Positions 21,613 through 32,945 of a DNA stretch of 64,000 nt are shown one piece after another (within the stretch, counting starts at the first letter, position 1; each line of letters begins with the position of its first letter). The notes below the pieces were generated by a model. That model was not told where the DNA came from and made no database searches. It worked only from the letters and a program-made list of their open reading frames with translations. The position numbers and the translations under genes were made by a program. The stretch comes from Isoetes taiwanensis (lineage: Eukaryota > Streptophyta > Lycopodiopsida > Isoetales > Isoetaceae): contig JAJEKV010000005.1 of assembly GCA_021234155.1 (NCBI GenBank), positions 20,506,089 to 20,570,088 of the forward strand. The letters run 5' to 3'.

Positions 21613-22164
21613 CATTAGGGTTTTTTTGAGATTAAAAAAGGGCCTTCAAAATATGCCAACTAAGCCAAATGAAGATAAATGAACTACCAATAAGAAATCA
21701 GAGCCTGACGGGTCCAGTCAGCAAAACTGTTATAACTAACTCACTGGATCACATTTTCTAGCATAACTATTGATAGAAAAGTTCAAATGAGCTCTCGTTT
21801 AGTGCAATGGATAGATCTCGTTGAGATCTTTCCAATCTTAGGTGCTTTGCACATATTTTAACCACTTATGATTGTCAAAACTCTAAAAAATATGGTTTTT
21901 ACCATTTTTTACTATCCTCACTAGGCTAAAAGATATGCAAACCACCCAAGGTTGGAAAGATCTCAATGACATCTATCTATTGCACCCAAACAAGAGCTCA
22001 TTTAGACTTTTCTATCAACACTTATGCTAGAAAATGTGATCCAGTGAGTTAGTTATAATTGTTTTGTTGACTGGATTACCAGTTCTGTTTTCTGATTGGT
22101 TGTTCATATAGCTTAGTCAGCAATTCTTAGAAGGCCCTTTTATGATCTCAAAAAATCCCTAATG
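21613..22164. mobile_element. 552-bp foldback (MITE-like) element inserted in the copia RT
   Basis: The segment starts CATTAGGG and ends CCCTAATG, and its two halves are inverted copies along nearly the whole length. Examples: GAGATTAAAAAAGGGCCTTC versus GAAGGCCCTTTTATGATCTC, ACTCACTGGATCACATTTTC versus its complement near 22050, and a central TTGGAAAGATCTCAATG arm. It has no ORF. Removing it joins the copia frame (GDM to SHV). The TSD is not certain: ATG if the ends are asymmetric, none if the palindrome is complete. Confidence 0.85.
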
Positions 22165-22868
22165 CATATCTCCACATATTCTCTTATTAGCCACCAAAGG
22201 AGTTGGTACTGGCTTACATTCTGTCATAAAGAAATCATCCAGCATCTTCGTAATACCCTATACTTGTGTTAAAATCCACACCCCAGCTTGTCTATCTCTA
22301 TAAACCTCCATACCCAAAAGTTTCCTCAAGCCACCGAGATCACTGTGTTGAAATCTATTTTCCAAGATACCTTTGCAATCATTTAAAATACTTCAATCAC
22401 TTGCGCTCATAACATAATCATCAACGTATAAAGCTATAATGCAGAATTCATCATCTACTTTCTTTATGTACAAGTTACCTTCACTTTCTAATTTCTCAAA
22501 TCCTTGGCATTTATGCATACATACTATTGTCTAGCCGCTTGCTTAAGCTCATAAACTGCTTTCTTCAGTTTGCAAACTTTGTTACCTTGCATCTCAAAAC
22601 CAACTGGCTGCTCCATATAGATCTCTTCATCCGAATCTCCATTCAAGAAAGCAGTCTTTACATCCATATGATCAAGTTCCAAATCATGCTCCACTGCTAA
22701 AGCAATTAAAGCTCGCAAACTTGTTAACTTGACAATAGGAGAAAATGTATCGTGATAATCTTTTCCATACTTTTGTATAAAACCACGAGCTACAAGTCTT
22801 GCTTTGTACCTTTCAATTTTCCCGTCTGGTCCTTTCTTTATTTTGAAAACCCACTTACATCCGACCAT
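22165..22868 (-). pseudogene. Copia RT N-terminal and core fragments
   Basis: The minus strand gives GCKWVFKIKKGPDGKIERYK, then KARLVARGF, then LDHMDVKTAFLNGDSDEEIY (motif A aspartate kept) in 22524-22868. Out of frame further left come FCIIALYVDDYVM (YVDD near 22410) and a KPVPTPLVANK segment before the foldback element. At least two frameshifts. Confidence 0.85.
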
Positions 22869-23166
22869 ATTTTTCTCCTTCGGTCAAGGTGCAAGATCAT
22901 ATAGGTACCTGTATGTCTGAATGAGTCGAGTTCTTCACACATAGCATTTCTCCACTTATCTGCATCTAATGAATTGACACCTTCAACATATGTTTTAGGC
23001 TCCATGACACTTGACACAGAAGATGGCCGTTGCTCCCCTGTGCTGTCTCCTAATTCATTCTCTTTAAATCTTGATAGTGGTCTATGCTCACGAGTACTTA
23101 CCATGCTCATTTCTCCCATACAATGATGTATCAAAAGATACTTCCTGCTTCAATCTTTCTGCATTA
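22869..23166 (-). pseudogene. Copia integrase-RT linker, distal part
   Basis: The minus frame includes EPKTYVEGVNSLDADKWRNA and MCEELDSFRHTGTY, the segment just before the RT in copia (xxDAxKWxxAMxEElxSl). It ends where the TGACGTCCC-ended insertion begins. Confidence 0.7.
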
Positions 23167-24691
23167 TGACGTCCCCTGCTCATATATGATGCTCCCATCG
23201 TACATAACTGGAGTTCATCCCTCCTGCCAATGCCTTGGCTGACATGAGACCGTCCACCTAACATCAGATCCTTGCTAACAGTCAAGAATCCAATGGGGAA
23301 GAATGGACGTGTCATTCATCCAGTCTCCCTCGGGACCTACCTAGCTGCGGAAGCACATCAAACATGAGCACATAGCATCAAATAACATACATATCCACCT
23401 CGAAGGGTGGCTCACCATAACATAACATATGTAACAACAACATTAGTAACATCAACATAAGGGGAATCCTACCCAAGGCTCAGACTCAAGGGGGGTCGAC
23501 TGACGGCTTGGGTCTCCAGAAGTCAATGCAGACAGAATTCATGGCAAATGGATTGGGCTGGCATAAGAACATGGCCGTTGGGTAGTCCACTCCATCCGCC
23601 CGTCCTGTGCATACTTTGCAGAATAGGCTGATAAGTCTTGGGACTCGACCGTAGCCTGCTGGGTGCATAGCCAAGGGGGCTACTCCTGGGTTGCATCTCC
23701 ACAGTCCCGAGGAGGCAGGAGGAAATCACTCCCTCCAGAGGCATGCATGCCCGCTAGAGGGCCACTGTCCGTCTACGACTTGAACCCCATGGAAGGTGAC
23801 GCATCACCCCAGAGGTGTCGAGCCCATGCCTTGCCCACACGCAGTGGTAAACCATCAGGCCTAGCCTGTTAAGATCCCTGGTAGGCTTTACACACCAGAG
23901 GGATTAATCTGCAATGGGACAAGTCCCCCTTATCTGCCGGTCTAGTCCCGCCACTCACAGCTAGACGGGCTCTTATGCACATGCCGCATTAATTGGAAAT
24001 TAATGAGGCTATCTAGTTACATCAACTACTGAGGCTTTTAGGGTCTTTACTCCCCTTCACAATACACAGGAGAGCATAGAATGGAACATCATCATCATCA
24101 AAGAACTGAAATACTGAATAACATCTAATCTATCTACCTAAACATACATGGTTAGGTTCCTTTGTTAGGGCTTGTGATCTTAGAATCTATAAGGCCTCTG
24201 AGGCTGAACTAACATGCTAAACCAGCTCATTGCCGAACTAAAAGTCGGCATTGCACAACCAGATAGCCATTTACCTAATCCTTGGCTTGCTCCAGCTCCT
24301 CGGAATGCGTCCATGCCTTCGTTCGGGCTGAAGGCAGCTGCTCCTGGAAGATCTGTTGTGCAAATGCAGATTAACGGCACCTGGCAATGCGAACTAGCAT
24401 CTTGGCTTGGCCGGAATGGATCAAGGAAGCCAAAATGCGAAAACGGAAAAGGTTTAGGGTTTCCCCTTCTGTTCCTTTTATATGACCCTTTAGGTTTAGG
24501 TTAGAAGGGACCAATGAGGCTTTGCCATTTGGCAAAGGGGTTTAATTGCATATGTTTAATAGATATGTGCAACATACGAGGTTGCCTAGGCGCAACCCTT
24601 TAAGGCTCTCAAGTACTTGTCATGGTGACATGTATGCGTGACGTGGTAGTATAATATATGTATTTGGGCCATATATTATGCTGGGACGTCA
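23167..24691. mobile_element. 1.5-kb insertion with inverted TGACGTCCC ends
   Basis: This interrupts the copia linker. The left edge reads ATTATGACGTCCCCTGC; the right edge, complemented, reads ATTGTGACGTCCCAGC, and similarity continues patchily (ATATATG) for about 25 bp. No coding similarity inside. It could be a non-autonomous TIR transposon, or a solo LTR (LTRs starting TGTGACGTCCC occur in plants). I found no clear target duplication, so the exact ends are uncertain by a few bases. Confidence 0.5.
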
Positions 24692-25215
24692 CAATCACTT
24701 CTATGCAAATGAGTTTCTTCCATGGACGGCTCTTCTGCACTTACAGGTTTTAATTCGTCTGCCTGCTCTTCAGTTTGCTCTTCCAAGCTTACCTCCATAC
24801 TTCGATCTTGTAGTTCTGCTAATCCACCTTCTGGTTGCTCCTCCATATCATTATCTTCATTTTCTTGAGCCTGTACAACTTTTGCTTGATGTTCTTCTTT
24901 TTCTTTGTCATCGTCATCATCGTTAAACCAACCTGTTGGAGCCCAAGGTTGACTTTCTTCTTTTTCCCATGCGAAACTTTGTGTCACAACTCTATCTTTA
25001 TAAAACTTAGTTTTATCAAACATTACGTCTCGACTTACATAGATTTTTCTAGTTTTGAGATCATACAATCTGTATCCCTGCTTCTCATAACCAACAAGAT
25101 AAGTCTCTATGCTTCGATCGTCTAACTTGGACTGCAATTCCTCGGGTACATGCATATATGCTAAACAACCATATGCACACAATCTTCCCACAGACCGTTT
25201 TTTTCCAGACCACAT
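24692..25215 (-). pseudogene. Copia integrase C-terminus and linker
   Basis: The frame starts GKKRSVGRLCAYGCLAYMHV (GxKPxVxHLRxFGCxAYxHV norm), then LDDRSIETYLVGYEKQGYRL and KIYVSRDVMFDKTKFY, followed by an acidic, Glu-rich linker. This is the copia end-of-integrase region. It terminates at the insertion boundary near 24692. Confidence 0.85.
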
Positions 25216-25334
25216 CTCCTCAAGAATTCTCCCTTCAATACCAGACGATGGTAACTTCTTCTACATGTAGCATGCAACCTGCACTGCTTCTGCCCATAAA
25301 TAGTTAGCTAACCCTGCATGCGTTAACATAGATC

Positions 25335-25562
25335 TTACTGCATCCATAAGAGTTCTGTTCTTTCTCTCGGCAATACCATTCTGCTGTGCCTACAAGTAAA
25401 CTGACATTGGATCCCCTTCTCATGACAAAACTGCATAAACGCCCCAGACATATATTCTCCCCCTGAATCTGAGAGCAAGTGTTTCAACTTTCTAGACGTC
25501 TCTCGTTCAGCTTCTGTCTGATACAATTGGAATGTCTGGAATGCTTGATCTTTTGATTTCAA
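25335..25562 (-). pseudogene. Copia integrase core fragment
   Basis: KSKDQAFQTFQLYQTEAERE, then KHLLSDSGGEYMSGAFMQFC and CHEKGIQCQFTC are the middle of the copia integrase core (SDxGGEY holds the second catalytic Asp). The NGxxER stretch follows in another frame near 25340-25380. Confidence 0.85.
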
Positions 25563-25716
25563 AAATTAACACTTCGTCCTCCGAGAAAAATCATCTATAA
25601 ACGTCATAAAGTATGTTTTGTCACTCATACTTTAGACACGCATCAGACCACACAAGTCATTATGCACCAAATTCAAAATTCCTAAAGTTTTAGCAACGCG
25701 AGACCAAAAAGTGTTT

Positions 25717-26139
25717 CTAGTCTGTTTCCCAAAGCATACATCCATGGCATTTTCTATGTTCACTTGCATCTATGTTGGTAGGCAAACCCTCTATCAATTT
25801 ATATTTGCTCATAATTTTTATAGTTCCGTCACTCACATTACCGCACCTCAGATGCCACAATTCTAGAGAGTTAATACTCCCAATACAAGGAAAAGCATCA
25901 AAGCAATATAGTTTACCCCTTCTCCTAGCATATATGTTTCTATCATTATCCACCATTTCACAACGAGATGCATCAAAGTTTACTTTGTACCCTGCATCTA
26001 CCAAGTCTGCTACGGAAATTAAATTGAACAACATACCAGGGGTATACAATATATTTTCCAAACTCACTTTGTCTTCACCATTGTGAAAGAACTCCAACTT
26101 TTCGCAACCTTTAACTTCATGTAAAGTGCCAATTCCCAT
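25717..26139 (-). pseudogene. Copia protease end and GAG-pre-integrase domain
   Basis: The frame has LENILYTPGMLFNLISVADL (after the protease), then LYCFDAFP and LELWHLRCGNVSDGTIKIMS (pre-integrase LWHxRxGH zinc-binding region, with the usual His after Gly replaced by Asn) and HRKCHGCML (CxxC). Typical copia gag-pol junction. Confidence 0.85.
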
Positions 26140-26279
26140 TTGTACGCAAAGGGTATCAGGTTCCTTTAAAATTTTTTACAACTTCTTCGAAGCAATAACG
26201 GTCCCTTCTGGCCCAGAATCAATAGTTAAAGGAACCGTTGCGGAATCCTTTTAGATGCCCACAAATTGTAACAAACTTT

Positions 26280-26291
26280 GCTCGGATACCA
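26280..26291 (-). other. Copia primer-binding site (initiator tRNA-Met)
   Basis: The minus strand reads TGGTATCCGAGC, one base from the usual TGGTATCAGAGC complementary to the 3' end of plant initiator tRNA-Met. It lies one base after an LTR-like end ...AATAACA (26293). Confidence 0.8.
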
Positions 26292-26292
26292 C

Positions 26293-27040
26293 TGTTATTA
26301 TTTGTGCCCGGGAATTGAGCCCAGAGAAAATCCACTACACAGCCTCGCCTTCTACTTATGGTTTGTAAATTGACTTCACCAGCCTGTGCACTCTCCCACT
26401 AATACCTCAGCATAATGAATATTTGGAATCAACACATCAACACAGTCAGACTCCAAGTTCGCCCCAAATCCAACATCTTCCTACTTGGCCAAATCATTGT
26501 TTTCACAATTCTAGGCCAGGCAAATCCCTTTGCCTCAATCTACCAAAGCCACCAACAACAGAGTCTACAGAAATCGCCCAGAACCGGATCTTCGGAGCTG
26601 ATGGATCTTCATGACCTTCTGGACTAAAGCCTCCTGCCGGTTTTGCTCACCACAATCTACCACAGCCAACTTCGAAATCACTCAAACTCCCTGTATGCTC
26701 AAATTCCTTCTCCCTTTTCTGCACATCTGACCTTGTTACCATGAAAGATGGAGATCTGAAAAGCAAGGAGCACAATAGATCTTTTTACTGCCGCCGCATA
26801 AAGATTCCTTGTGGGATCATCTTCAAGATTAGAGATGAAGATTCTAATAATAAATAAATTCCTTTATGTATTCCTCTAATTTTCTATTGAAACACAAAGT
26901 ATTGATTGTAAGGCACAGAGCATTATAATTAAAAATCAGGAACAATGATTGGTTTACCTTATTACCATCAGAGATGGAAATCTGAAAAACGAAGGACACA
27001 GTAGGTGCTTGTACCTTCACTTGCAGATGCCGGTCCAACA
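26293..27040 (-). repeat. Candidate 5' LTR of the copia relic
   Basis: On the minus strand this begins TGTTGGACCGGCATC (27040) and ends AACA (26293) next to the primer-binding site, a fitting TG...CA pair of 748 bp. It contains two related segments (GAGATGGAAATCTGAAAA near 26970 and GAGATCTGAAAAGCAAGGAG near 26750), an internal duplication. The left partner LTR is missing, so the boundary rests on motif alone. Confidence 0.4.
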
Positions 27041-27399
27041 CTACGTTAATACACATTTATTTATTATAAGGATGGTTATTAGGGAACCACCCATTTAATT
27101 ACAATTAATTTAACTACATGGATGCAAGACTAATCTCCCGGCGTAGGAAGAGGATGCTTCTTCCATCGTGGCCGTGGAGACATCGCCCTATAATGCCTAG
27201 GATGATGTCTAATGCCTACACCTCTCGTCGCCCTTGGTGTGGAGGATGGCTTCCTCCCCGTAGTGGGCGTAGACTAGAGGTGCTTTCCTATCAATGCATG
27301 ATCCTATATGATCTCATATCTCTCAATTTATCTATTTCCATGGCGTCGAAAGTAGACTTTTAATCTACCTTCCACTCATCTATCGGTTCGGTGTCGACT
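27041..27399. other. No gene seen
   Basis: Sequence between the candidate copia LTR and a gypsy relic. A plus-strand frame of 81 codons (27118-27363) has no recognised similarity. Confidence 0.3.
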
Positions 27400-27791
27400 A
27401 CTTTGGTGAGGAGTCGACCCTTGCATTGCTCCATGAGTTGTAGGTACTGCTTCTCAAGATCTATTTGTAGTACCCACGTAGCGTCTTCCACTGGTAAGTG
27501 TCCATTTCACTAGGTATTGGAGAATTGAGATCTTCTTGTCTTCTTATAGGATCTGTCAAGAAGAACCTCTGGAACAATCTCAAGTTGATCGTCCATCATT
27601 TCCTGTAACTCCGGTGTCTCTAATACTTCCTCTGGATTAGGAGTGCGCCTCTTTAGGAAACTTACGTGGAAAACTCTATGGATCTTCAAGTGTGCTGGCA
27701 AGTCCAACTTATAGGATTGGTTACCTACTCTTTTGGTTATCCTGAGTGGTCCAGCCCACCTTGGAGCAGCTTCTTGCAATTGTCGATGCAA
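27400..27791 (-). pseudogene. Ty3/gypsy integrase C-terminus and chromodomain fragment
   Basis: PRWAGPLRITKRVGNQSYKL, LPAHLKIHRVFHVSFLKR and VPEVLLDRSYKK define the gypsy integrase C-terminal region. Further left the chromodomain continues as YLVKWT, then in another frame LPVEDATWVLQ. One frameshift near 27500. No LTR or upstream domains; a relic of a chromovirus-type element. Confidence 0.8.
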
Positions 27792-28292
27792 CGCTTCAAC
27801 CGATGCAATGCTTGTCTAATATGCTCTTCTGTCGGCTTCTTGCTGCTAGAAGATATCCTCCACCAATTGTTGCATGTCAGTTAGCATCTGCTGGGATACT
27901 TCTACCTTGGACACAGGGTTTAGTTAACGTCTTAAATAAGCATTATCTTGGACACCTGCATGATCCCTGCTGGACTTCCCTTAATGCATGCAATTACATT
28001 AATTACCTTAAGGTAATATTTTCATATTAACTTTATTATAGCAGTATTGGATATATTGCTTCCAATAGTATTATATTTAACTAACTATTATATGATAACT
28101 TTACGGCCTTTAAGATATGTCATCATACAATTATCGAGGCAATAATTATATTTTGAAAAGTATTTTAATTATTTATCACATGGCTAGGGTTTATATCATC
28201 GGATCCAAGTTTTGAGCGTGTGACTCTCGTTCGCTACTTGGTTGGTGATGTATCAACCTTACATGTATATACTTTATAGTTGCTATATGAAA
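27792..28292. other. No gene seen; target region of the LINE
   Basis: AT-rich sequence without supported ORFs. Its right edge holds the left copy of the LINE target duplication (28293-28302). Confidence 0.4.
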
Positions 28293-28301
28293 AGATAGAC
28301 A

Positions 28302-29414
28302 ATGGACTCGGTCAATGATAATCATGGTTTCTTTTGGCATCAGGATTTGGTAAATGAAGATGAAGGATGCTTGGCTCTCAAGCACCCCCTTAAATATAAG
28401 GAATGGTGCCTGGCTGGTCTACATACCATAGGCTCCCTAAGGAATAATGGGACATGGAGAGAATGGAGTGAGCTAGCTACTCGACTCCCTGATACAGAGA
28501 CAAATAGAAGAATTTATTCCTTAGTCACCAGGCATCCCAAGGGTGATGATAGCTGTCTCCACAACTGGATCTCTGATGGTCAGGGATACAAGGTATCTCT
28601 GATCTACAGTTTGTTGCTGGACAAAAGTCAACTCAAAGTTAGCAGAGCCTGGAACTGCCAACAGGATACAGCAATACAAGTTGTCAGACAGGGTTGGAAG
28701 CTTCAATGTGCAAATAAGGTTATCTTCTTTAGATGGTTGCTGCTTAACCAAAGCCTTAAAACTAATAGCTATAGGGCCCAATTTGACAACAACATATCTG
28801 GTATATGCCCCTTAGGCTGTGGTCAGATTGAAACGAGCTCTCATGTCTTCACTTGCCCCTGGTTAGCTCCTTTTTGGCAATGGATTAGACCTTTGTTACA
28901 ACAAGTACCTACTGATGATGCCTCCCTGCTACATTTTTTCAACAATACATCATCCTTCAAGGGAACTCTAAAAACTTTAGCCTGTTGGGCTATCTGGAAG
29001 CATAGGAATGCAATGGCTATTGACGGACTGACCCCGAACCTATCTGAACTTAAAGCTTCCTTCCAGATGCTTTTAGCTGAGGCTGCCATGGCCCACAGGG
29101 CAAAGAGTGGTCTAAAATATGATCGAAAGTGGGATTCCTTGGGAACCTTCAATGGTTTCTTTCAATTTTTTGCAATTCTATTTAATGATCTCGATAATTG
29201 TTCTTGGAAATTTCGCCGAAGGAAGACATTACGGGGGGGACATGTAATGAAGTGGATCCCCGCCACAATCGGCGTTATTAGTCGCATCACCTTCGAAAGG
29301 CTTTGGCGCATGAAGACATCTGGAGGTTTAATCAGGAAATTAAACCATACTTTCTGGCCAAAAAGAAAATCCACGAAGATGCTCGTGCTTCCTGGATCAT
29401 GCACCTGCTGGATT
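28302..29414 (+). pseudogene. LINE ORF2 C-terminal region with zf-RVT zinc finger
   Basis: The open frame lacks the RT and starts in the post-RT region; the apparent ATG is formed at the insertion joint. The zinc-binding domain is clear: ANKVIFFRWLLLNQSLKTNS (Trp-rich lead-in), then ICPLGCG (CxxxC) and ETSSHVFTCPWLAPFWQW (H-x4-C). AIWKHRNAM follows, as in plant L1 ORF2 ends. The true C-terminal frame is HEDIWRFNQEIKPYFLAKKK from about 29310, so a frameshift lies before it, probably at the seven-G run near 29232. The frame then crosses the gypsy insertion site. Confidence 0.88.
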
Positions 29415-31880
29415 TGTGACGGGCCTGGCCAGTTAACCTCTCGGTAACTGGAGATCCCATCGATCTCTACTGTTGGATCTACTTAACCTTTGCAACTCAA
29501 GAAATTGATACAAGCATACTTAGGTAAAGAATTTAATCTTTATACATGCTCTAAGGTCCCAAAAATTCATACTTGCCATTGCTCGGCAAAAATCCCACAC
29601 AACAACCAAAGTTTACAAATAATTATAGTTTAAGCCGATCCATAATAATAATGGTTATATTAATCAAATATATTGTCTAGCAATCCACACACTTCTACTC
29701 TCGCCTTTCCGGCTTGGCTGCTTTTGCGGAGCATCTCGCACCTCTGCTACACCATTAACCGCGGGGTTAGTCACACGGACTAAGTGGGGATCGGGGATTT
29801 AGAATATATCAAGCATCAATTACCACAAGCATTAACTTAGAACAATAACTTAGCCTTACCGTAACCTCCCACCGCAATCCAAGTAATTAATCCAACAAGC
29901 ATAACCACAATGCATAATTATCTGAGCATAGCCATTGCAACTTGATTCCAATAATAAAAACCACATATACAATAGCCAAGCAACCAAAGCATCAACATTG
30001 CAACCAATATTCCTCTGGTCTGCGAGCAAGGTCAACTTCGGTGATCGGGTCCGGTGACATAGAGGCGGGGGGTAACCACGCAGTGTACACACCCCATCCA
30101 CGCCAAGCGTCCAAATTGGAGGACCACTTCATCGCAGATGACGTTATACCATACGGTACCAACGCCTGATGTTCGGGATAATACCATTTACATAGCACTG
30201 TGCAAAACCGTGAGTCTAGACCATCGCACCTAGACTCCGGCCCCAGAGGTCTATATCAAAGAATTACACCATAGATAATTATAAACAATTCACTATCATT
30301 ATGACACATGCCTTAACAAGCTCAACATCAAATAATTCCCTAATACACACTTCATATAGCAAGAGAAAGCCAAATCATAACTCAATAATTATAATAACCT
30401 CAATAATGCAAGATGCGGCTATCACCATTAAATAAAAGATAAGCATCTACCATCTTCCAATTGTTCCCTAACAACAAGGTTACTAGCTATATTTTAAGAT
30501 TTTAATAATGGTTTAATCCCTAACGTTATAATTGTCATGACGCTTCCATTACCAATTTCCCCATACACAACACTTGTGCCTTGCATTTTTACCCCTCTTA
30601 ATTTAACTAATTCTAAAGGCTTTAAATTATAACTAGCTAGCTTGTTTAGACCACTCATGTCGTAATTATAAATAACTTAACCATTAGCATTAACCCTCTT
30701 AACTTAGGCCTCAATCTTTAATAATTCACAAGCCCAACTCTTGGCTCCAACTAGCCTTATTATTACCTACTTACTAACAACTAATTAATTGTTAACATCT
30801 TTACTTTTTTTTACTAACCTAAACCTAACGTTCAATTCACAAACGCGGCCAACAGCTTGTGGATCCGGCCTCCAAGCCATCGGATCCAGCCCAAAACTTC
30901 ATGGATCCAAACATTTTGGCTTTTACAGGAATTTCCAGGCCAAATCATACTGATTGTGGCCGAATCAGGTAGTTCTAACCCTTTTTCTTCCACTGCCGGA
31001 TCCTGTTGGAAACTCTGTGATTCTGCATAAGAACCCTGTAAATCCTTCTGATTTGATCTTCTAAGGGGTTCTTAATCCAAAACGACCTGGTTACAAGCTG
31101 AATCACATGGTTCTGGATCATCTTTTGCTTGCCAGAGACCGAGTTATCCGCTGCCACAACCTACATGGATCTCCATGATTCCGCTTCCTTTGCCCAAATT
31201 GACCTCTTTGAGGCCAAATCGACCCAATCCAGACCAGCTTTCATGCTTCTCAGGCATTCCCACTAAATAAGATCATGCCAATTCTACTAGCAGCATGCAA
31301 GAGATAAATACTGCCTTCTTGGCTTGTTCTTGCTTCATCAATTGGGTTTTTAATCCTTTCTTCCAAATTCTAACCGATTCAAACCATTCCAGCTTCTTCT
31401 ATCATAGATTACAGCTACAGCTATTACTTTGATGGAAAATATTAGGAACATATTAATTTCAATACTAGCCATGCAAGCCACCAGATTCCAATACCAAAGA
31501 GCTACTACCCATAAACCGTGCGTTTATTTACAATCATGCTCACATAAACCAATTCTCATCCCATGCGCATATAATCCAATTCTAATCCCGTGCTGGATGC
31601 TAAATCAACAAATTAAAAACAAGCACAGATACTACACTAGAAAACCCTAGGTGTAAGTCTTGATCCCCACCTGGAATCTCGCTTGTTGCTTCTTTTGCGC
31701 TCCAACACGCTTCGCTTCCAGAGCTCTGCACGCAATTCGCTCCTTCAGCAATCCCTCTGCAATCTATCTTTTTCCAAATGCTTTTCTCTGTACTTATATT
31801 TATTTTTAGCCACCAGTATTCTGTCCGTATAATTTCTACATATACGACGTATTAATTCTCAATATCTTAGGTCCGTTACA
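29415..31880 (-). repeat. Gypsy LTR (3' LTR of the element)
   Basis: This 2466-bp repeat matches 36008-38514 throughout. A purine-rich tract (minus strand TTGGAGGAGAGAC) lies immediately inside it at 31881-31893, as expected before a 3' LTR. The small open frames inside are not genes. Confidence 0.92.
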
Positions 31881-31910
31881 GTCTCTCCTCCAAAAATTCA
31901 ACCCATGTCC

Positions 31911-32945
31911 TCATGGGCGCATCTCCGAAAACTCACGAAGAATCCAATTGGCATCTTCCCATGTGGCATCTTCCTCAGGACAACTCGCCCATTGAACCAA
32001 AAATCTACGTATTGTTCGCCTCCTTAAGCGACAGGTTTCCTCTCGCAGAATACGTTCTGGTCGGGGGTACAGAAAGTTCTCCCTGCTTACCAAATCATCG
32101 TCCCCCAACATATGGGAAGAATCAAAAACATAGTTCCTCAAGTTACTCACATGAAAGACATTATGTACTTTCAAGTGTGAAGGTAACTCCAACCTATAAG
32201 CCACCTTGCCAATACGTTCCAAAATTTCATACGGACCCGCATACCTAGGGGCCCATTTACCTGCACTTTTAAATGCCAATGAGCTCTGCTTGGGATTAAT
32301 CCTCAAGGACACATAATCCCCTTTTTGAAATCCAAGTGGTCTACGTCTCTTATTTGCATACTGCTTCTGTCTATTTTGTGCCACAACCAAATTCTGGCGA
32401 AGTCTTCTTAGCTGAGCTTCCATGTCCTCCGCTACTTCATTAGCTGCTTCAACATTGCATTGGGGATCTCTCCAGTTAAGAGGACAGCGACACTCCTTAC
32501 CATACATTGCCTCAAAAGAACTCATTTTAATGGAATCTTGATAAGTGTTATTGTATACAAACTCAGCCAAATACAAATAGGAATCCCATACCTTTGGTTG
32601 ACTAGGCACATACATTCTGAGCATATCCTCCAAGATTTGATTAACTCGCTCCACTTGGCCATCTGCTTGAGGACGACAAGATGTATTGGCATATAACTTA
32701 GTGCCAATATTTTGGAACAACCCTTGCCAAAATTGACTCATAAACTTTGTATCCCGATCTGATGAAATAGTGGCTGGCATCCCATGCAACCTAAAAATCT
32801 CTTTAACAAATAACTTAGCAATATCCATTGCCATAGCAGTAGTCTTCGTAGGCATAAAATGGGCCTGCTTAGTTAGTCGATCAACCACAACATAGATTGC
32901 ATCATAACCTGAACGTGTCCGGGGAAGCTCAACAATGAAGTCCAT
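31911..32945 (-). CDS. Gypsy integrase core, C-terminal domain and chromodomain-like end
   Basis: 344 codons open. The DDE residues are all present: MDFIVELPRTRSGYDAIYVV (first Asp), ISSDRDTKFMSQFWQGLF (second Asp), PQADGQVERVNQILEDMLR (Glu). Then come WAPRYAGPYEILERIGKVAY, LPSHLKVHNVFHVSNLRNYV and a C-terminal FLVQWASCPEEDATWEDANW, which resembles a chromodomain. An in-frame TAA at 32958-32960, in the stretch PSSK-stop-ESISMDF, separates it from the upstream zinc-binding part, so it is the tail of a broken polyprotein rather than a gene of its own. Confidence 0.9.
   Translation of the reverse strand: MDFIVELPRTRSGYDAIYVVVDRLTKQAHFMPTKTTAMAMDIAKLFVKEIFRLHGMPATISSDRDTKFMSQFWQGLFQNIGTKLYANTSCRPQADGQVERVNQILEDMLRMYVPSQPKVWDSYLYLAEFVYNNTYQDSIKMSSFEAMYGKECRCPLNWRDPQCNVEAANEVAEDMEAQLRRLRQNLVVAQNRQKQYANKRRRPLGFQKGDYVSLRINPKQSSLAFKSAGKWAPRYAGPYEILERIGKVAYRLELPSHLKVHNVFHVSNLRNYVFDSSHMLGDDDLVSRENFLYPRPERILREETCRLRRRTIRRFLVQWASCPEEDATWEDANWILREFSEMRP

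Larger units (their letters stand above)
20890..26291 (-). mobile_element. Degenerate Ty1/copia retrotransposon (relic), minus strand
   Basis: From right to left the minus strand carries a primer-binding site (26280-26291), the pre-integrase domain, integrase core, linker, RT and RNase H in copia order. It is broken by frameshifts, a 1.5-kb insertion at 23167-24691 and a 552-bp foldback element at 21613-22164. Only the 5' side LTR is plausible (26293-27040); the 3' end runs into a gypsy relic near 20890 without a visible LTR. Confidence 0.8.
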
